Of a stretch of DNA of 42,688 bases, positions 34,131 to 42,405 are shown piece by piece. The position numbers and the translations under genes are program-made. A model generated the notes under the pieces. The model made no database searches and was not told the origin of the DNA. It saw only the letters and a program-made list of their open reading frames with translations. The first letter of the stretch is position 1. The number at the start of each line of letters is the position of its first letter. Origin of the DNA: Eubacteriales Family XIII. Incertae Sedis bacterium (GTDB lineage: Bacteria > Bacillota > Clostridia > Peptostreptococcales > Anaerovoracaceae); contig JAISAW010000146.1 of the NCBI GenBank assembly GCA_031266515.1, positions 1 through 42,688 on the forward strand. The letters are read 5' to 3'.

Positions 34131-34588
34131 TCCGCCTGCTCTCCCTCTGTCACTGTCTCTCCCTTTGCCACTTTTTCTCTCTTTTCAGCCAACACAGCGA
34201 GCCCCTTGACGACGCCATCGATTATCGATTCCGGCCTTGCCGCGCATCCGGGGACATAGACGTCGACAGGTATGGCCTGGTCCGCGCCGCCGATGATATT
34301 GTAGCATTCCCTGAACACCCCGCCGGTACACGCACAGGCACCTATGGCGACCACCACTTTTGGCTGCAGCATCTCATCGTATATCTGCTGAACCACCGGC
34401 TTGTTTTGCTCATTCACCGAACCGGTGATGAGAAGCACATCCGCATGCTTGGGGTTCCCGCTGTTGATAATGCCAAAACGCTCAACATCGTACATCGGAG
34501 TGAGGCAGGCAAGCACTTCGATATCGCAGCCATTGCAGCTCGATCCGTCATAATGGATCACCCACGGTGATTTGGTAACGTACGCCAT
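34127..34588 (-). CDS. echC: Ech hydrogenase small subunit (NuoB-like)
   Basis: A 153-aa subunit holding the proximal [4Fe-4S] cluster. Ligands are visible as C18-x2-C21 in SSCNGCDIEVL, a Cys in GACACTGG (85 or 87), and C115 in YVPGCAARPE. The short length fits group 4 hydrogenases. It ends in a charged tail after about residue 132. It is in the echABCDEF order, 12 bp after echB. Confidence 0.92.
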   Translation of the reverse strand: MAYVTKSPWVIHYDGSSCNGCDIEVLACLTPMYDVERFGIINSGNPKHADVLLITGSVNEQNKPVVQQIYDEMLQPKVVVAIGACACTGGVFRECYNIIGGADQAIPVDVYVPGCAARPESIIDGVVKGLAVLAEKREKVAKGETVTEGEQAE

Positions 34589-34600
34589 GCTCCCTCCTTT

Positions 34601-35515
34601 CTAACTGAGCAGCTGGGAGGCATGCAGGTAGTAAAGCACCAGCAGGTTTGCGCCTCCGAAAATAATTGTGACCGCCCACGCGGATTTGAGGGTGAACTGC
34701 CACCTCATGCGCGCGTAGGTATTGTCTATGAGTATTTCCACGAAATACAGGAACAGGCAGACCACAATACCGAGCACCCACCAAAGCGGTGTGCCGTTCG
34801 CGAAGAACAGGAAGATGAACCCGAGGAAAATCACGTTTTCATACCAGTGCATCATCTCGATAGCCGCAAGCGTCCTGCCTGAAAACTCCGTAGTCAGCCC
34901 CTTCACAAGCTCCTGATGCATATGGTGGCTCATCGAAAGGTCGAACGGCGATTTTCTGAGTTTGATAGTAAATATGTACAGCACTCCGATGAACAGCCCC
35001 GCCAGATACGGGAATGCGACCGGCCCGCCCGATATGATCTCCGCCACACCAAAGCTGCCCTTTGCAAGGAAAAGCCCTATCGTCAGGAGGATGATCATCG
35101 GCTCGGTGCTCATGAGCTGCACGAGCTCCCTTTCCGCGCCTATCTGCGAATACGAAGAATTCGACGCGAAGCCTCCGAGGACCAACAGGATATCGGCCGT
35201 CGTCAGCGTGAAGATCACCATGAGCAGGTTGCCGCCTCCGAAGAAGAACACACCCGTTATGACACAGAAGATAAGCGATGTCATGATATAGAAATCCTGG
35301 CTGCCTCTCACGGTCGCCGGCTCCTTCTCCATCAGCTTGAGCACGTCATAGAAAGGCTGAAGGACAGGGGGCCCCTGCCGGCCTTGCATCCTCGCCGTGA
35401 TCTTGCGGTCGAATCCGGCGATCAGCCCGCCCACCAAGGGACCGCAGACGACGAAAACTGCGGCGGTGATCACCTGAAAATAGCTTATCTCGCTCCCATA
35501 AAACGATATCATCAA
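34601..35515 (-). CDS. echB: Ech hydrogenase membrane subunit B (NuoH-like)
   Basis: A 304-aa membrane protein with about eight hydrophobic segments. Family features include GGLIAGFDRKITARMQGRQGP (family block linking to the hydrogenase arm) and ELVQLMSTEPMI. It anchors the peripheral hydrogenase subunits and takes part in the proton or sodium pathway. It overlaps echA by 4 bp (ATGA). Confidence 0.92.
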   Translation of the reverse strand: MMISFYGSEISYFQVITAAVFVVCGPLVGGLIAGFDRKITARMQGRQGPPVLQPFYDVLKLMEKEPATVRGSQDFYIMTSLIFCVITGVFFFGGGNLLMVIFTLTTADILLVLGGFASNSSYSQIGAERELVQLMSTEPMIILLTIGLFLAKGSFGVAEIISGGPVAFPYLAGLFIGVLYIFTIKLRKSPFDLSMSHHMHQELVKGLTTEFSGRTLAAIEMMHWYENVIFLGFIFLFFANGTPLWWVLGIVVCLFLYFVEILIDNTYARMRWQFTLKSAWAVTIIFGGANLLVLYYLHASQLLS

Positions 35516-37593
35516 GAAAACCCTCCGCTTGCCAGCATCGTATAAAGAGCAAGTCCTATATACACGTAATAGGCGGCCACTGCCGCGAGGACCGCAGCGC
35601 TTGTGATAGTCCCCAGCCTCACCATACGGTCTTCCGGGAAAATATCATTCAAGTAGTAATTCCGGTTTTGGATATGGACTGTCTTTTGCATCGAACCCGT
35701 GTATGTGAGGTCGTCGCCTTTGCCGGCGCCAGCCATGTACAGGTGGGTATTCTTCTTCCTGCCCTTGCCGTAAAACAGCAGAGTCAGGATGATAAGCAGC
35801 AACACCATGACAACCATGATGATCATATTCCCTTTTGACAGAGCCGAGAGATCCCCGGTCGGGATCAAAGCGAAAGCAGAGTTCAGGTATGGGATAACGC
35901 TTCCATCGGATATCCACGGGAACGACACAGCCGTTATGATGGTGAGCAGCGCGAGGAAAGCATTGACAAAGGATTCTTCGAAGCTGACTGATTTTTCGAG
36001 GTTTTCCCTGTCCGGCATGACAGCGGTGAGCTTGCCCACCCATTTCGTCCACGCGAACAGAAATACTGCGGAGCCAAACGCGAGGAACATCACTATCCAG
36101 AAGTTGCCCGCTTCGACAAAGGCTTTCAAAGCCGCCCATTTTGACACGAGCATCCCAAACGGGGCAAGGAACATCGCTGCGCAGCCTATGATCATATAGC
36201 TCGTTATCTTCGGCAATTTTCCAAGCAGCCCGTCCATTTCCTCTATATCCTTGCTGCCAATCCGGTGCTCCACCGTACCTACGCAGAGGAAGAGGAGGCA
36301 CTTAGTGACTGCGTGGAAGATTATGAGCATGATGCCTGCCCAGACCGAAGCTTCTGTCCCGACCCCCGCGCAGGCGACGATCAAGCCGAGGTTGGCTATC
36401 GTCGAGTAAGCGAGCGCCCTCTTCGCGTTTGTCTGGGATATCATCGCAAGCGAAGCGAACAGGAAGGTGACGCCTCCGAGCATCACTGTCAGTAGCCCCG
36501 GGGTGAGGTTGATGGTCACAAGCTCAGACACTCCCAGAAGAGGTGCCAGCCTGATGATCAGGAATACGCCCGCCTTCACCATAGTCGATGAATGGAGCAG
36601 CGCCGATGTCGGGGCCGGGGCGACCATCGTGCCGAGCAGCCACGTGGAGAACGGCATCTGCGCCGCCTTTGTAGCGCCCGTCACCACGAGGAGGCCGACC
36701 ACCAGGTTGACGACGGGGTCCTGCCCGCCCATCGCTTTGTTGCCTACACCGTAGTCAAGCAGGCCCGACAGCGACAATGTGCCGATGCTTTCGTAAGAGG
36801 CCATCACGATGAGCGCAGTGATGAATGCTATCCCGCCTATCATATTGTAGGCAAGGGCTTTGAACGAATTCTTTATAGCGACTTCGTCCTTCGTGTATCC
36901 GATCAGGAAGAACGAGCAGATCGTAGTGCATTCCCAGAAAAAGAGCATCCATGAGAGGTTGTCCGATACCACCACCCCGAACATAGCCGAGAGGAATGCG
37001 AACATGACGAAGAAGAAAAACCTCCGTCTGTCGGGACGGCCCTCGTGGTCCGCATGCTCCTGGTCGTCCTTCATATAGCCAGCGGCGTGCACACAGACAA
37101 GCGAGCCTATGACGCCGATTATGAGGATCATGATGATTGAGAAAGAGTCGATCTTCACGAAAGAAAGAGTCGCCTCATGGGCGGCCTTTGACTTTGTGAA
37201 CTCAAACCACACGACGAGAGGGACCTGGATAAGCGTCAGTACCAAGGGGACTATCTTCCTGTACCTGACGCACAGGAAAATGATGATCGCCGAAAGCGCC
37301 ATCTCGAGGATGAACATCCCAAAGCTTACGTGCTCGCCGAGCTCCGATCCAGGGATGCCCGCGAAAAGCGAAAATCCGGAATCCGACGCTTCCCACAGCA
37401 CTATTGGCCCGCCTCCAAGGTAAATGACGGCAAAGACAATGGACAGAAGCGCGATGGCAGCCCCAAAGGTGAAGACCACGCCCCTTCTTATCGAATTATT
37501 CTTTACTATCAGGAGTATTATCGCCGCAACGAGCGGCATAGCTATCAGTAATGTTAGTAGCTCCAAATCTGTCTCCGGGTTCTCCTCAAACAA
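35512..37593 (-). CDS. echA: Ech hydrogenase membrane subunit A (NuoL/MrpA-like ion pump)
   Basis: A 693-aa protein with about 15 or more hydrophobic segments. It carries the antiporter-like core (FFFVMFAFLSAMFGVVVSDN, LLHSSTMVKAGVFLIIRLAP, FHAVTKCLLFLCVGTVEH). It should translocate protons or sodium ions during hydrogen evolution from ferredoxin. No ATG starts the frame. TTG 37593 opens it; TTG 37566, with GGAG six bases upstream, is an alternative that starts MELLTLLIAMPL, directly at the first membrane segment. It is the first gene of echABCDEF-hypA. Confidence 0.9.
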   Translation of the reverse strand: MFEENPETDLELLTLLIAMPLVAAIILLIVKNNSIRRGVVFTFGAAIALLSIVFAVIYLGGGPIVLWEASDSGFSLFAGIPGSELGEHVSFGMFILEMALSAIIIFLCVRYRKIVPLVLTLIQVPLVVWFEFTKSKAAHEATLSFVKIDSFSIIMILIIGVIGSLVCVHAAGYMKDDQEHADHEGRPDRRRFFFFVMFAFLSAMFGVVVSDNLSWMLFFWECTTICSFFLIGYTKDEVAIKNSFKALAYNMIGGIAFITALIVMASYESIGTLSLSGLLDYGVGNKAMGGQDPVVNLVVGLLVVTGATKAAQMPFSTWLLGTMVAPAPTSALLHSSTMVKAGVFLIIRLAPLLGVSELVTINLTPGLLTVMLGGVTFLFASLAMISQTNAKRALAYSTIANLGLIVACAGVGTEASVWAGIMLIIFHAVTKCLLFLCVGTVEHRIGSKDIEEMDGLLGKLPKITSYMIIGCAAMFLAPFGMLVSKWAALKAFVEAGNFWIVMFLAFGSAVFLFAWTKWVGKLTAVMPDRENLEKSVSFEESFVNAFLALLTIITAVSFPWISDGSVIPYLNSAFALIPTGDLSALSKGNMIIMVVMVLLLIILTLLFYGKGRKKNTHLYMAGAGKGDDLTYTGSMQKTVHIQNRNYYLNDIFPEDRMVRLGTITSAAVLAAVAAYYVYIGLALYTMLASGGFS

Positions 37594-37602
37594 TGTCCGC
37601 GC
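37592..37602 (-). repeat. 11-bp direct repeat upstream of ech, proximal copy
   Basis: AATGTCCGCGC (plus strand) recurs at 37656-37666. On the minus strand both read GCGCGGACATT followed by related RTYKRG-type sequence. This copy touches the putative TTG start of echA. Confidence 0.4.
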
Positions 37603-37655
37603 AGGAATCCGTGCAAAACAACATAGCGATTTGCTTAAATCCTGTCTTACTCGAT

Positions 37656-37666
37656 AATGTCCGCGC
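37656..37666 (-). repeat. 11-bp direct repeat upstream of ech, distal copy
   Basis: Second copy of GCGCGGACATT, 64 bp upstream of the first, in the echA leader. Two equal sites spaced by about six helical turns could be operators. No clear promoter hexamer pair is visible nearby. Confidence 0.4.
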
Positions 37667-37774
37667 GATAATTCTTCTCTCTGCTCGTAATGTTATAGCA
37701 TAAAATGGTCGCAATGAAACCTCTTTTTTCGCCATCGTCTAATTTTCGCAATATTTAGATTTCGGGGAAGAGCG

Positions 37775-38680
37775 TCAGCCAGCCTTCTTCCCGGCGTCCT
37801 TGCCGGTACCGATCCTGAGCTGTGAGATGATGACCCCTGCGAAAATAAACGCACAGCCGACATAGCCGCGAAGGGTCATGGTCTCGCCAATCAGCACAGC
37901 CGCGCCGACAACGCCGAACAGGGCTTCAAGCGAAAACAGTATGGCGGCCCGGGTGGGCGGCACGTACTTTTGCCCCACCACCTGCAAGGTATAAGCGACC
38001 CCCGCAGACATTATCCCTCCGTACAGAAGGGCCACTATCCCGCCCTTTAATCCGGCGAAAGTGATCTCCTCGCCGAATGCCGCTATCGCCGTAGTCAGAG
38101 CCCCGCAGATGAAAAACTGCATGAACGACAGCTTCACAGGGCTTGAGACCTTTGCCACGGAGATATCGACGACGATGATATGAAGCGAAAAGAAAACTGC
38201 GCCTGTGAGCAGCAGTCCGTCGCCGAGGGAGAAGCTGCCAAAACCTTCTTTCATGCTTATGAGGTATATCCCCACCATCGACAGAGCCGCGCCGACCCAA
38301 AGCAAGGCCCCCGGGCGTTTGCCCCCGAATGCGCTGAAGATGGGGACCATGATGATATACAGGGCGGTGATAAACCCGGCCTTGCCTGCCGAATTGGTCA
38401 TGAGCAGCCCTACCTGTTGTATATTGCTCCCAGCGAAGAGCACACCTCCGCACAGCAGCCCGTATTTCAGCAGAGCCCTGGATTCCTGCCTGTCGGGCAG
38501 CTTCCTGTCCAGGACGAGTATGACGGGTATGAGCGATGCGGTCCCTATCAGAAATCTGACGCCGTTGTAGGTGAAAGGCCCCATGGTGTCCATACCGACG
38601 AGCTGGAACGTGAAAGCCACGCCCCATATCAGGGCCGTCAGGAAAATGCATATAGTGGCGCCAAACTCTTTTTTGTTCAC
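37775..38680 (-). CDS. EamA/DMT-family exporter
   Basis: A 301-aa protein with about ten hydrophobic segments arranged as two EamA repeats. The first half begins FLTALIWGVAFTFQ and the second 'GDGLLLTGAVFFSLHIIVV'. Conserved small-residue and PxxRAAILFSLE segments fit the drug/metabolite transporter superfamily. Its place 31 bp after an amino-acid ABC ATPase suggests amino-acid or metabolite export, but the substrate is unknown. Confidence 0.88.
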   Translation of the reverse strand: MNKKEFGATICIFLTALIWGVAFTFQLVGMDTMGPFTYNGVRFLIGTASLIPVILVLDRKLPDRQESRALLKYGLLCGGVLFAGSNIQQVGLLMTNSAGKAGFITALYIIMVPIFSAFGGKRPGALLWVGAALSMVGIYLISMKEGFGSFSLGDGLLLTGAVFFSLHIIVVDISVAKVSSPVKLSFMQFFICGALTTAIAAFGEEITFAGLKGGIVALLYGGIMSAGVAYTLQVVGQKYVPPTRAAILFSLEALFGVVGAAVLIGETMTLRGYVGCAFIFAGVIISQLRIGTGKDAGKKAG

Positions 38681-38711
38681 CTGGCAAGTACCTCCCGAAA
38701 AAGTCGCGCCG

Positions 38712-39470
38712 TCAGAGTATGCTTCTCAGGAATTGCCGCGCCCTCGGATTTTTTGGGTTGCTGAAAAATTCCGACGGGGGCGCTTCTTCGGCGAGCTCTC
38801 CGTCGCACATGAAAATGACCTTGTTTGCAGCCTCGCGCGCGAAACCCATCTCGTGGGTGACCACTATCATTGAAGTCCCGCTTTTGGCAAGATCGCTCAT
38901 CACGGTCAGGACTTCTCCGACAAGCTCGGGGTCAAGAGCGCTCGTCGGCTCATCAAACAGCATGACTTCCGGCTCCATGGCCAACGCCCTGGCGATCGCC
39001 ACCCTCTGCTGCTGCCCACCAGAAAGCCTCGAAGGGTATTCGTCTGCCTTGTCCGAAAGCCCTACCCTGTCGAGCAGGGCATTTGCTTTTGCCTCGGCCT
39101 CTTTTGTGCTCATTTTTTTGACATTGATCGGCGCGAGCATGATGTTTTCCCGGGCGGTCTTGTGCGGGAAAAGGTTGAACCTCTGAAAGACCATGCCGAG
39201 CCTGAGCAGCATTTCCTTTCGCCTTTCGGAATTGATCTTTTCGACTTCCCGGCCTTCGCTTCGCTTCTCAAGAAGCTCGTCGTCAATATATATCTCTCCG
39301 TCAGTGATGGTCTCAAGGCCGCATAGCGCCCTGAGCAGCGTCGACTTGCCGGCACCCGACGGGCCGATCACCGCGATCACTTCCCCCTGCTCGGCGGTCA
39401 TCGACACTTTCCTCATGACTTCATTCGCGCCAAATGTCTTGCTTATTTCCACAGTGCGTATCAGCGACAA
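38712..39470 (-). CDS. amino-acid ABC transporter ATPase
   Basis: A 252-aa ATPase of the polar amino-acid uptake family (GlnQ-like). Walker A is GPSGAGKST (36-44), the Q-loop is FQRFNLFPHKT, the signature is LSGGQQQR, Walker B is VMLFDEPTSALDP, and the switch His is in VVTHEMGFA. It follows the permease across an 84-bp gap filled by a long hairpin. Specificity cannot be read from it. Confidence 0.93.
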   Translation of the reverse strand: MSLIRTVEISKTFGANEVMRKVSMTAEQGEVIAVIGPSGAGKSTLLRALCGLETITDGEIYIDDELLEKRSEGREVEKINSERRKEMLLRLGMVFQRFNLFPHKTARENIMLAPINVKKMSTKEAEAKANALLDRVGLSDKADEYPSRLSGGQQQRVAIARALAMEPEVMLFDEPTSALDPELVGEVLTVMSDLAKSGTSMIVVTHEMGFAREAANKVIFMCDGELAEEAPPSEFFSNPKNPRARQFLRSIL

Positions 39471-39500
39471 CTTTCCATTTCTCCTTTACAGATCCGTTTA

Positions 39501-39554
39501 GGGTTTATCGAACAATAACATGTGAAAAATTGCATGTTATTGTTCGATAAGCCC
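39501..39554 (-). promoter_or_regulatory. 22-bp stem-loop between permease and ATPase genes
   Basis: Arms 39501-39522 and 39533-39554 pair over 22 positions with one mismatch, around a 10-nt loop. The hairpin starts directly after the permease TAA. There is no T-run on the transcribed strand, so it should act as an mRNA stabiliser or processing signal, or be a partial attenuator, rather than a full terminator. Confidence 0.65.
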
Positions 39555-40214
39555 TTAGTCATAAATAGCGAATTTCTTCTCAAGTTTGTTGAAGATGATG
39601 GTGAAAAATCCAGTCATTATCAAATATATTATCATGGAAGGTATGTATACAAGCTGGCTCGCCTTGTTCGACGCTATCATCTTCGTCTGGAAAGTCAGGT
39701 CCGTCACGGCGATGATGGACACCAATGAGGTATCTTTCAACACCATGATGAATTCGTTGCAGATCGGCGGTATCATCCGCCGGTAGGCCTGCGGGATGAT
39801 GACCAGGCGCATGGCCTGGACGTATGACAGCCCGAGTGTGCGGCTGGCTTCCATCTGGCCTTTGTCTATCGACTCTATCGCGGCCCTGATGATCTCCGCC
39901 AGATACGCGGCCACATTCAGCGAAAACGCGATGAACGCCGCCATGAACCTGCTTTTGATCGTGAAAGCGGGGACGAGGTTTGGCAAGGCGTAATATATGA
40001 AAAACAATTGCATCAACAGCGGGGTCCCCCTGAAAAAGAATACATACGCTGAAGAAGGGTACTTCAAATACGGTTTGTGCGATATCTTTCCGAGCGCTAA
40101 AAATATGCTTATGGCAAGCGCGGCAAACACTGACGTCACAGTCAGCGCAAGCGTCCAGCCCGACGCCCTGACGAGCGCAGGCATCCAGTTTATTATTTGT
40201 TCTATGGCATTCAT
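39555..40214 (-). CDS. amino-acid ABC transporter permease
   Basis: A 219-aa membrane protein of the HisM/GlnP family with about five hydrophobic segments. The family block at the N-side is FFRGTPLLMQLFFIYY, and the EAA loop appears as EASRTLGLSYVQAMRLVIIPQAYR. It forms the pore, probably as a homodimer. The ribosome site is weak, and a strong hairpin lies a few bases upstream. Confidence 0.93.
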   Translation of the reverse strand: MNAIEQIINWMPALVRASGWTLALTVTSVFAALAISIFLALGKISHKPYLKYPSSAYVFFFRGTPLLMQLFFIYYALPNLVPAFTIKSRFMAAFIAFSLNVAAYLAEIIRAAIESIDKGQMEASRTLGLSYVQAMRLVIIPQAYRRMIPPICNEFIMVLKDTSLVSIIAVTDLTFQTKMIASNKASQLVYIPSMIIYLIMTGFFTIIFNKLEKKFAIYD

Positions 40215-40225
40215 GCTGTCTCACG

Positions 40226-40258
40226 CGCAGGGAAACCCGACGGGGCGGGTTCCCTGCG
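40226..40258 (-). promoter_or_regulatory. GC-rich stem-loop between binding protein and permease genes
   Basis: CGCAGGGAA(A)CCCG at 40226-40239 pairs with CGGGTTCCCTGCG at 40246-40258; a single A is bulged. It is a very stable hairpin in the operon leader of the permease. Such structures after binding-protein genes often protect the upstream message and lower downstream expression. Confidence 0.65.
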
Positions 40259-40357
40259 TTCTATTTATATTCCTGTTTGTGTTCTTTTATATTGTAGTAT
40301 CTTGCAGCTTGCAGTGCGAACAGGCTCTTTCATACTGCGGTGCAATATGGGCCGTCT

Positions 40358-41215
40358 CTACGCTTCCGAGCCAATCGCGCTTTTCGTGACGATGCAAAGC
40401 GCGTTGCTGACGTATGGCTTGGTCAGGATATATTTCTCCTGGCGCTCGGGAGTGATCGAGACGGACGAGGCTATGATGTCATACTGGCCTCTTTCAAGGC
40501 CGGCGAAAATGCCGTCCCACGCAGTGTTTACGAACTCGACCTCAAGCCCGAACAGTTCGCCGAGCTTCTTCGCGAACTCTATATCAAACCCTATGTAAGT
40601 CTGCCCGTCGTCAGTCGTGTATTCCATCGGGGGATATCCGACTTCCGAGCCTACTGTCAATTTGCCGGGGGTGACCGTGGCGAAACCCGTCGGGATTTCA
40701 GGCAGCTCTTTCACATCCCTCACGCCTTCAGTGAGGTTTGTCCCAAACTCCTTGTTCGCAAGTGCTTCCATTTCGCCTGTGAAGTAGAGGGTGTCGATAC
40801 CTGCCTCTACCGCAGCAGCGAGCTCTGTGTTGCCTTTCGCGATGCAGATCCCCATGGGCTCCCCTTCTTCGTTGGTCCATGTGACCTCGTATTCGTCGCT
40901 GTCCCTTGTGTAGTAAGACGCTACCACATTGTCAACATAGACAGCTTCGACGCGGTCAAGCAGCAGGTCGTCAAAGCACTGTATCACCTTTTCGTACTCG
41001 TGCACTTCGATGCTGCCGTCGCCTTCCTCATTCATCTCGTTGATCGCATCGGCGGCGGTTGTGGCAGTCTGGACAGCGACGCTGCGGCCCGCAAAATCAG
41101 CAGGCGATGTGATCTGGGCTTTTTCCTCCCCGCCTCCGCCTCCTCCGCTGCACGACGCAAGGGTAAGCGTCGCGACCATCAAGACTGCGATAAGTATTGC
41201 TATTTTCCTCTTCAT
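40358..41215 (-). CDS. amino-acid ABC transporter binding lipoprotein, apparently circularly permuted SBP_bac_3
   Basis: A 285-aa lipoprotein with signal and lipobox LASC (Cys22), then a GGGGGG linker. The family (SBP_bac_3) is clear but the order is rotated. Residues 34-163 hold what is normally the middle and end ('SPADFAGRSVAVQTATTAAD', VEAVYVDNVVASYY, GICIAKGNTELAAAVEAGID). Residues 164-183 are a linker. Residues 184-281 hold the normal mature start (GKLTVGSEVGYPPMEY, YIGFDIEFAKKLGE, 'WDGIFAGLERGQYDIIAS', TKPYVSNALCIVTKS). The new ends fall at the strand that crosses between lobes. The total length equals an ordinary binding protein, and the frame is unbroken. It is the first gene of the uptake operon, with GGAGGAG before ATG. 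Confidence 0.9.
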   Translation of the reverse strand: MKRKIAILIAVLMVATLTLASCSGGGGGGEEKAQITSPADFAGRSVAVQTATTAADAINEMNEEGDGSIEVHEYEKVIQCFDDLLLDRVEAVYVDNVVASYYTRDSDEYEVTWTNEEGEPMGICIAKGNTELAAAVEAGIDTLYFTGEMEALANKEFGTNLTEGVRDVKELPEIPTGFATVTPGKLTVGSEVGYPPMEYTTDDGQTYIGFDIEFAKKLGELFGLEVEFVNTAWDGIFAGLERGQYDIIASSVSITPERQEKYILTKPYVSNALCIVTKSAIGSEA

Positions 41216-41298
41216 CAGTTGGCTCCTCCAATCACGCTCAAACAGATAAATTAGTAGTTCCTGCTTTTCGGGTAGTTGACCTGAAAATTAGATTCTTA

Positions 41299-41327
41299 AT
41301 TATATGCGATAAATGTACGCCGTGCAA
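41299..41327 (-). promoter_or_regulatory. promoter of the amino-acid uptake operon
   Basis: On the minus strand TTGCAC (41327-41322) and a perfect TATAAT (41304-41299) have a 17-bp spacer. It leaves a leader of about 75 nt before the binding-protein ATG. Confidence 0.6.
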
Positions 41328-41395
41328 TGACGTTCGACACGAAAACGACGCGGAAATACCATAAAAATGTCATGGATGCCCGTAAATCACGTAAA

Positions 41396-41431
41396 AACGG
41401 CCGCACGCATGTCGCACGAGGCCGTTTTTTT
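41396..41431 (-). terminator. bidirectional intrinsic terminator after the lipoprotein gene
   Basis: ACGGCC (41397-41402) and GGCCGT (41420-41425) close a stem over a GC-rich loop. The stem is flanked by A-tracts and T-tracts on both sides, so a T-run follows in either direction. It lies 48 bp beyond the lipoprotein stop codon and separates that gene from the uptake-operon promoter. Confidence 0.8.
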
Positions 41432-41478
41432 GTAGTTCGCCCGAAACTATCGCCGGGCTGCCAGCCCTGTCAATCCCG

Positions 41479-42231
41479 TCAGGCTGTCATCTCCTGATAG
41501 CTGCTCAGGTCGGCAGGGAAGTCTATCGTGATCCCTCCAATCTTGATATTGCCCATTTTGGTCTTCATCACCGTCTTTACATTTGTGCCTCCGATGGCCA
41601 TGTCAAATGTCATGTCCACCGAGTACTCCTGGATATTGCCGTCAGCATCGACAACCACAACGACGGTCGCATCGCCGAAATTCATATCAGGGCTTCTGCT
41701 TTCGCCTTCCTGGGCGAGGGCTTTGTTTACCTGGTCTTTGAAGGCGTCGCCCTTCACAACAAGCGTGGCTTTTTTGCCGCCGCTGGCGTCCTCCACCTTG
41801 GATGACTTCACGCTGCTTTTTGCAAAACTCTCGATCTTTGCTGACGCTCCTGACATAGCCTGTTCCGCGCTGAGCGCCTGCTTGAATTTACTGCCCATCA
41901 TTTCCATATACGCAAAACCGTCTTTGTAATACATGGTCAAATTGTTCTTCTGTCCTAATGAGTCCATCGCCGCCTGCATGTGCACTTGAATCTTGCCGCC
42001 ACTGCCTACCACCGATATGGGCCCTTCCATCGAGATGTTCATGTCACCGTCATTGAGGGCTTCTCTGGTCATCTTCATATCCAGAGTGAAGTCCATGCTG
42101 ACCGATTCGGCACCGTTGATCTTGTTTGCGGCTTCCTCATAAATCTTGTAAGCCCCTCCATCACTGCCGCCGCAAGCCGTAAAGGCAAGCACCATCGCAA
42201 ATAAAAGGATTACAGCCAATACCTTTTTCAT
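41479..42231 (-). CDS. secreted lipoprotein, LppX/DUF6612-like
   Basis: A 250-aa protein from ATG 42231, with GGAGAGG just upstream. The signal is MKKVLAVILLFAMVLAFTACGG with lipobox FTAC. The mature part alternates beta-strand-like stretches (ESVSMDFTLDMKMT, MNISMEGPISVVG, NNLTMYYKDGFAYMEM, ATVVVVVDADGNIQEYSVDM), like lipoproteins that form a half-barrel for a hydrophobic ligand (LppX/LprG or DUF6612 types). The open frame runs on to 42543 but that part lacks family features. The ligand and role are unknown. Confidence 0.85.
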   Translation of the reverse strand: MKKVLAVILLFAMVLAFTACGGSDGGAYKIYEEAANKINGAESVSMDFTLDMKMTREALNDGDMNISMEGPISVVGSGGKIQVHMQAAMDSLGQKNNLTMYYKDGFAYMEMMGSKFKQALSAEQAMSGASAKIESFAKSSVKSSKVEDASGGKKATLVVKGDAFKDQVNKALAQEGESRSPDMNFGDATVVVVVDADGNIQEYSVDMTFDMAIGGTNVKTVMKTKMGNIKIGGITIDFPADLSSYQEMTA

Positions 42232-42364
42232 TTCCTCTCCTTCCCTTGTGAGATGCCTTCCCGGCGGAATGCCGCTGTAAATAATGCCAATGCTCACTTG
42301 ACTGGTCCCGAACGCCGAACCGCCGTCCGATACACGGGCCCGCCGCAGTATAGCCCCACAAAAC

Positions 42365-42405
42365 ATACTGCCGATGAAAATACCGTTTATTTTCATCGGC
42401 AGTAT
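42365..42405 (-). terminator. perfect 18-bp stem-loop upstream of the lipoprotein gene
   Basis: Arms 42365-42382 and 42388-42405 are exact reverse complements around a 5-nt loop. On the minus strand the stem is followed by GTTTTGTG, a short T-tract. It may end transcription coming from beyond the window or attenuate the lipoprotein message. Confidence 0.45.

Noticed and set aside
34601-37593. Respiratory complex I genes
   Set aside because: Only six subunits, and the NuoD-like subunit keeps both nickel-binding CxxC pairs, which marks a group 4 [NiFe] hydrogenase.
40358-41215. Explanation of the rotated binding protein as two truncated genes or a frameshift
   Set aside because: The frame is continuous, each half occurs once, together they make exactly one full binding protein, and a single lipoprotein signal precedes them.
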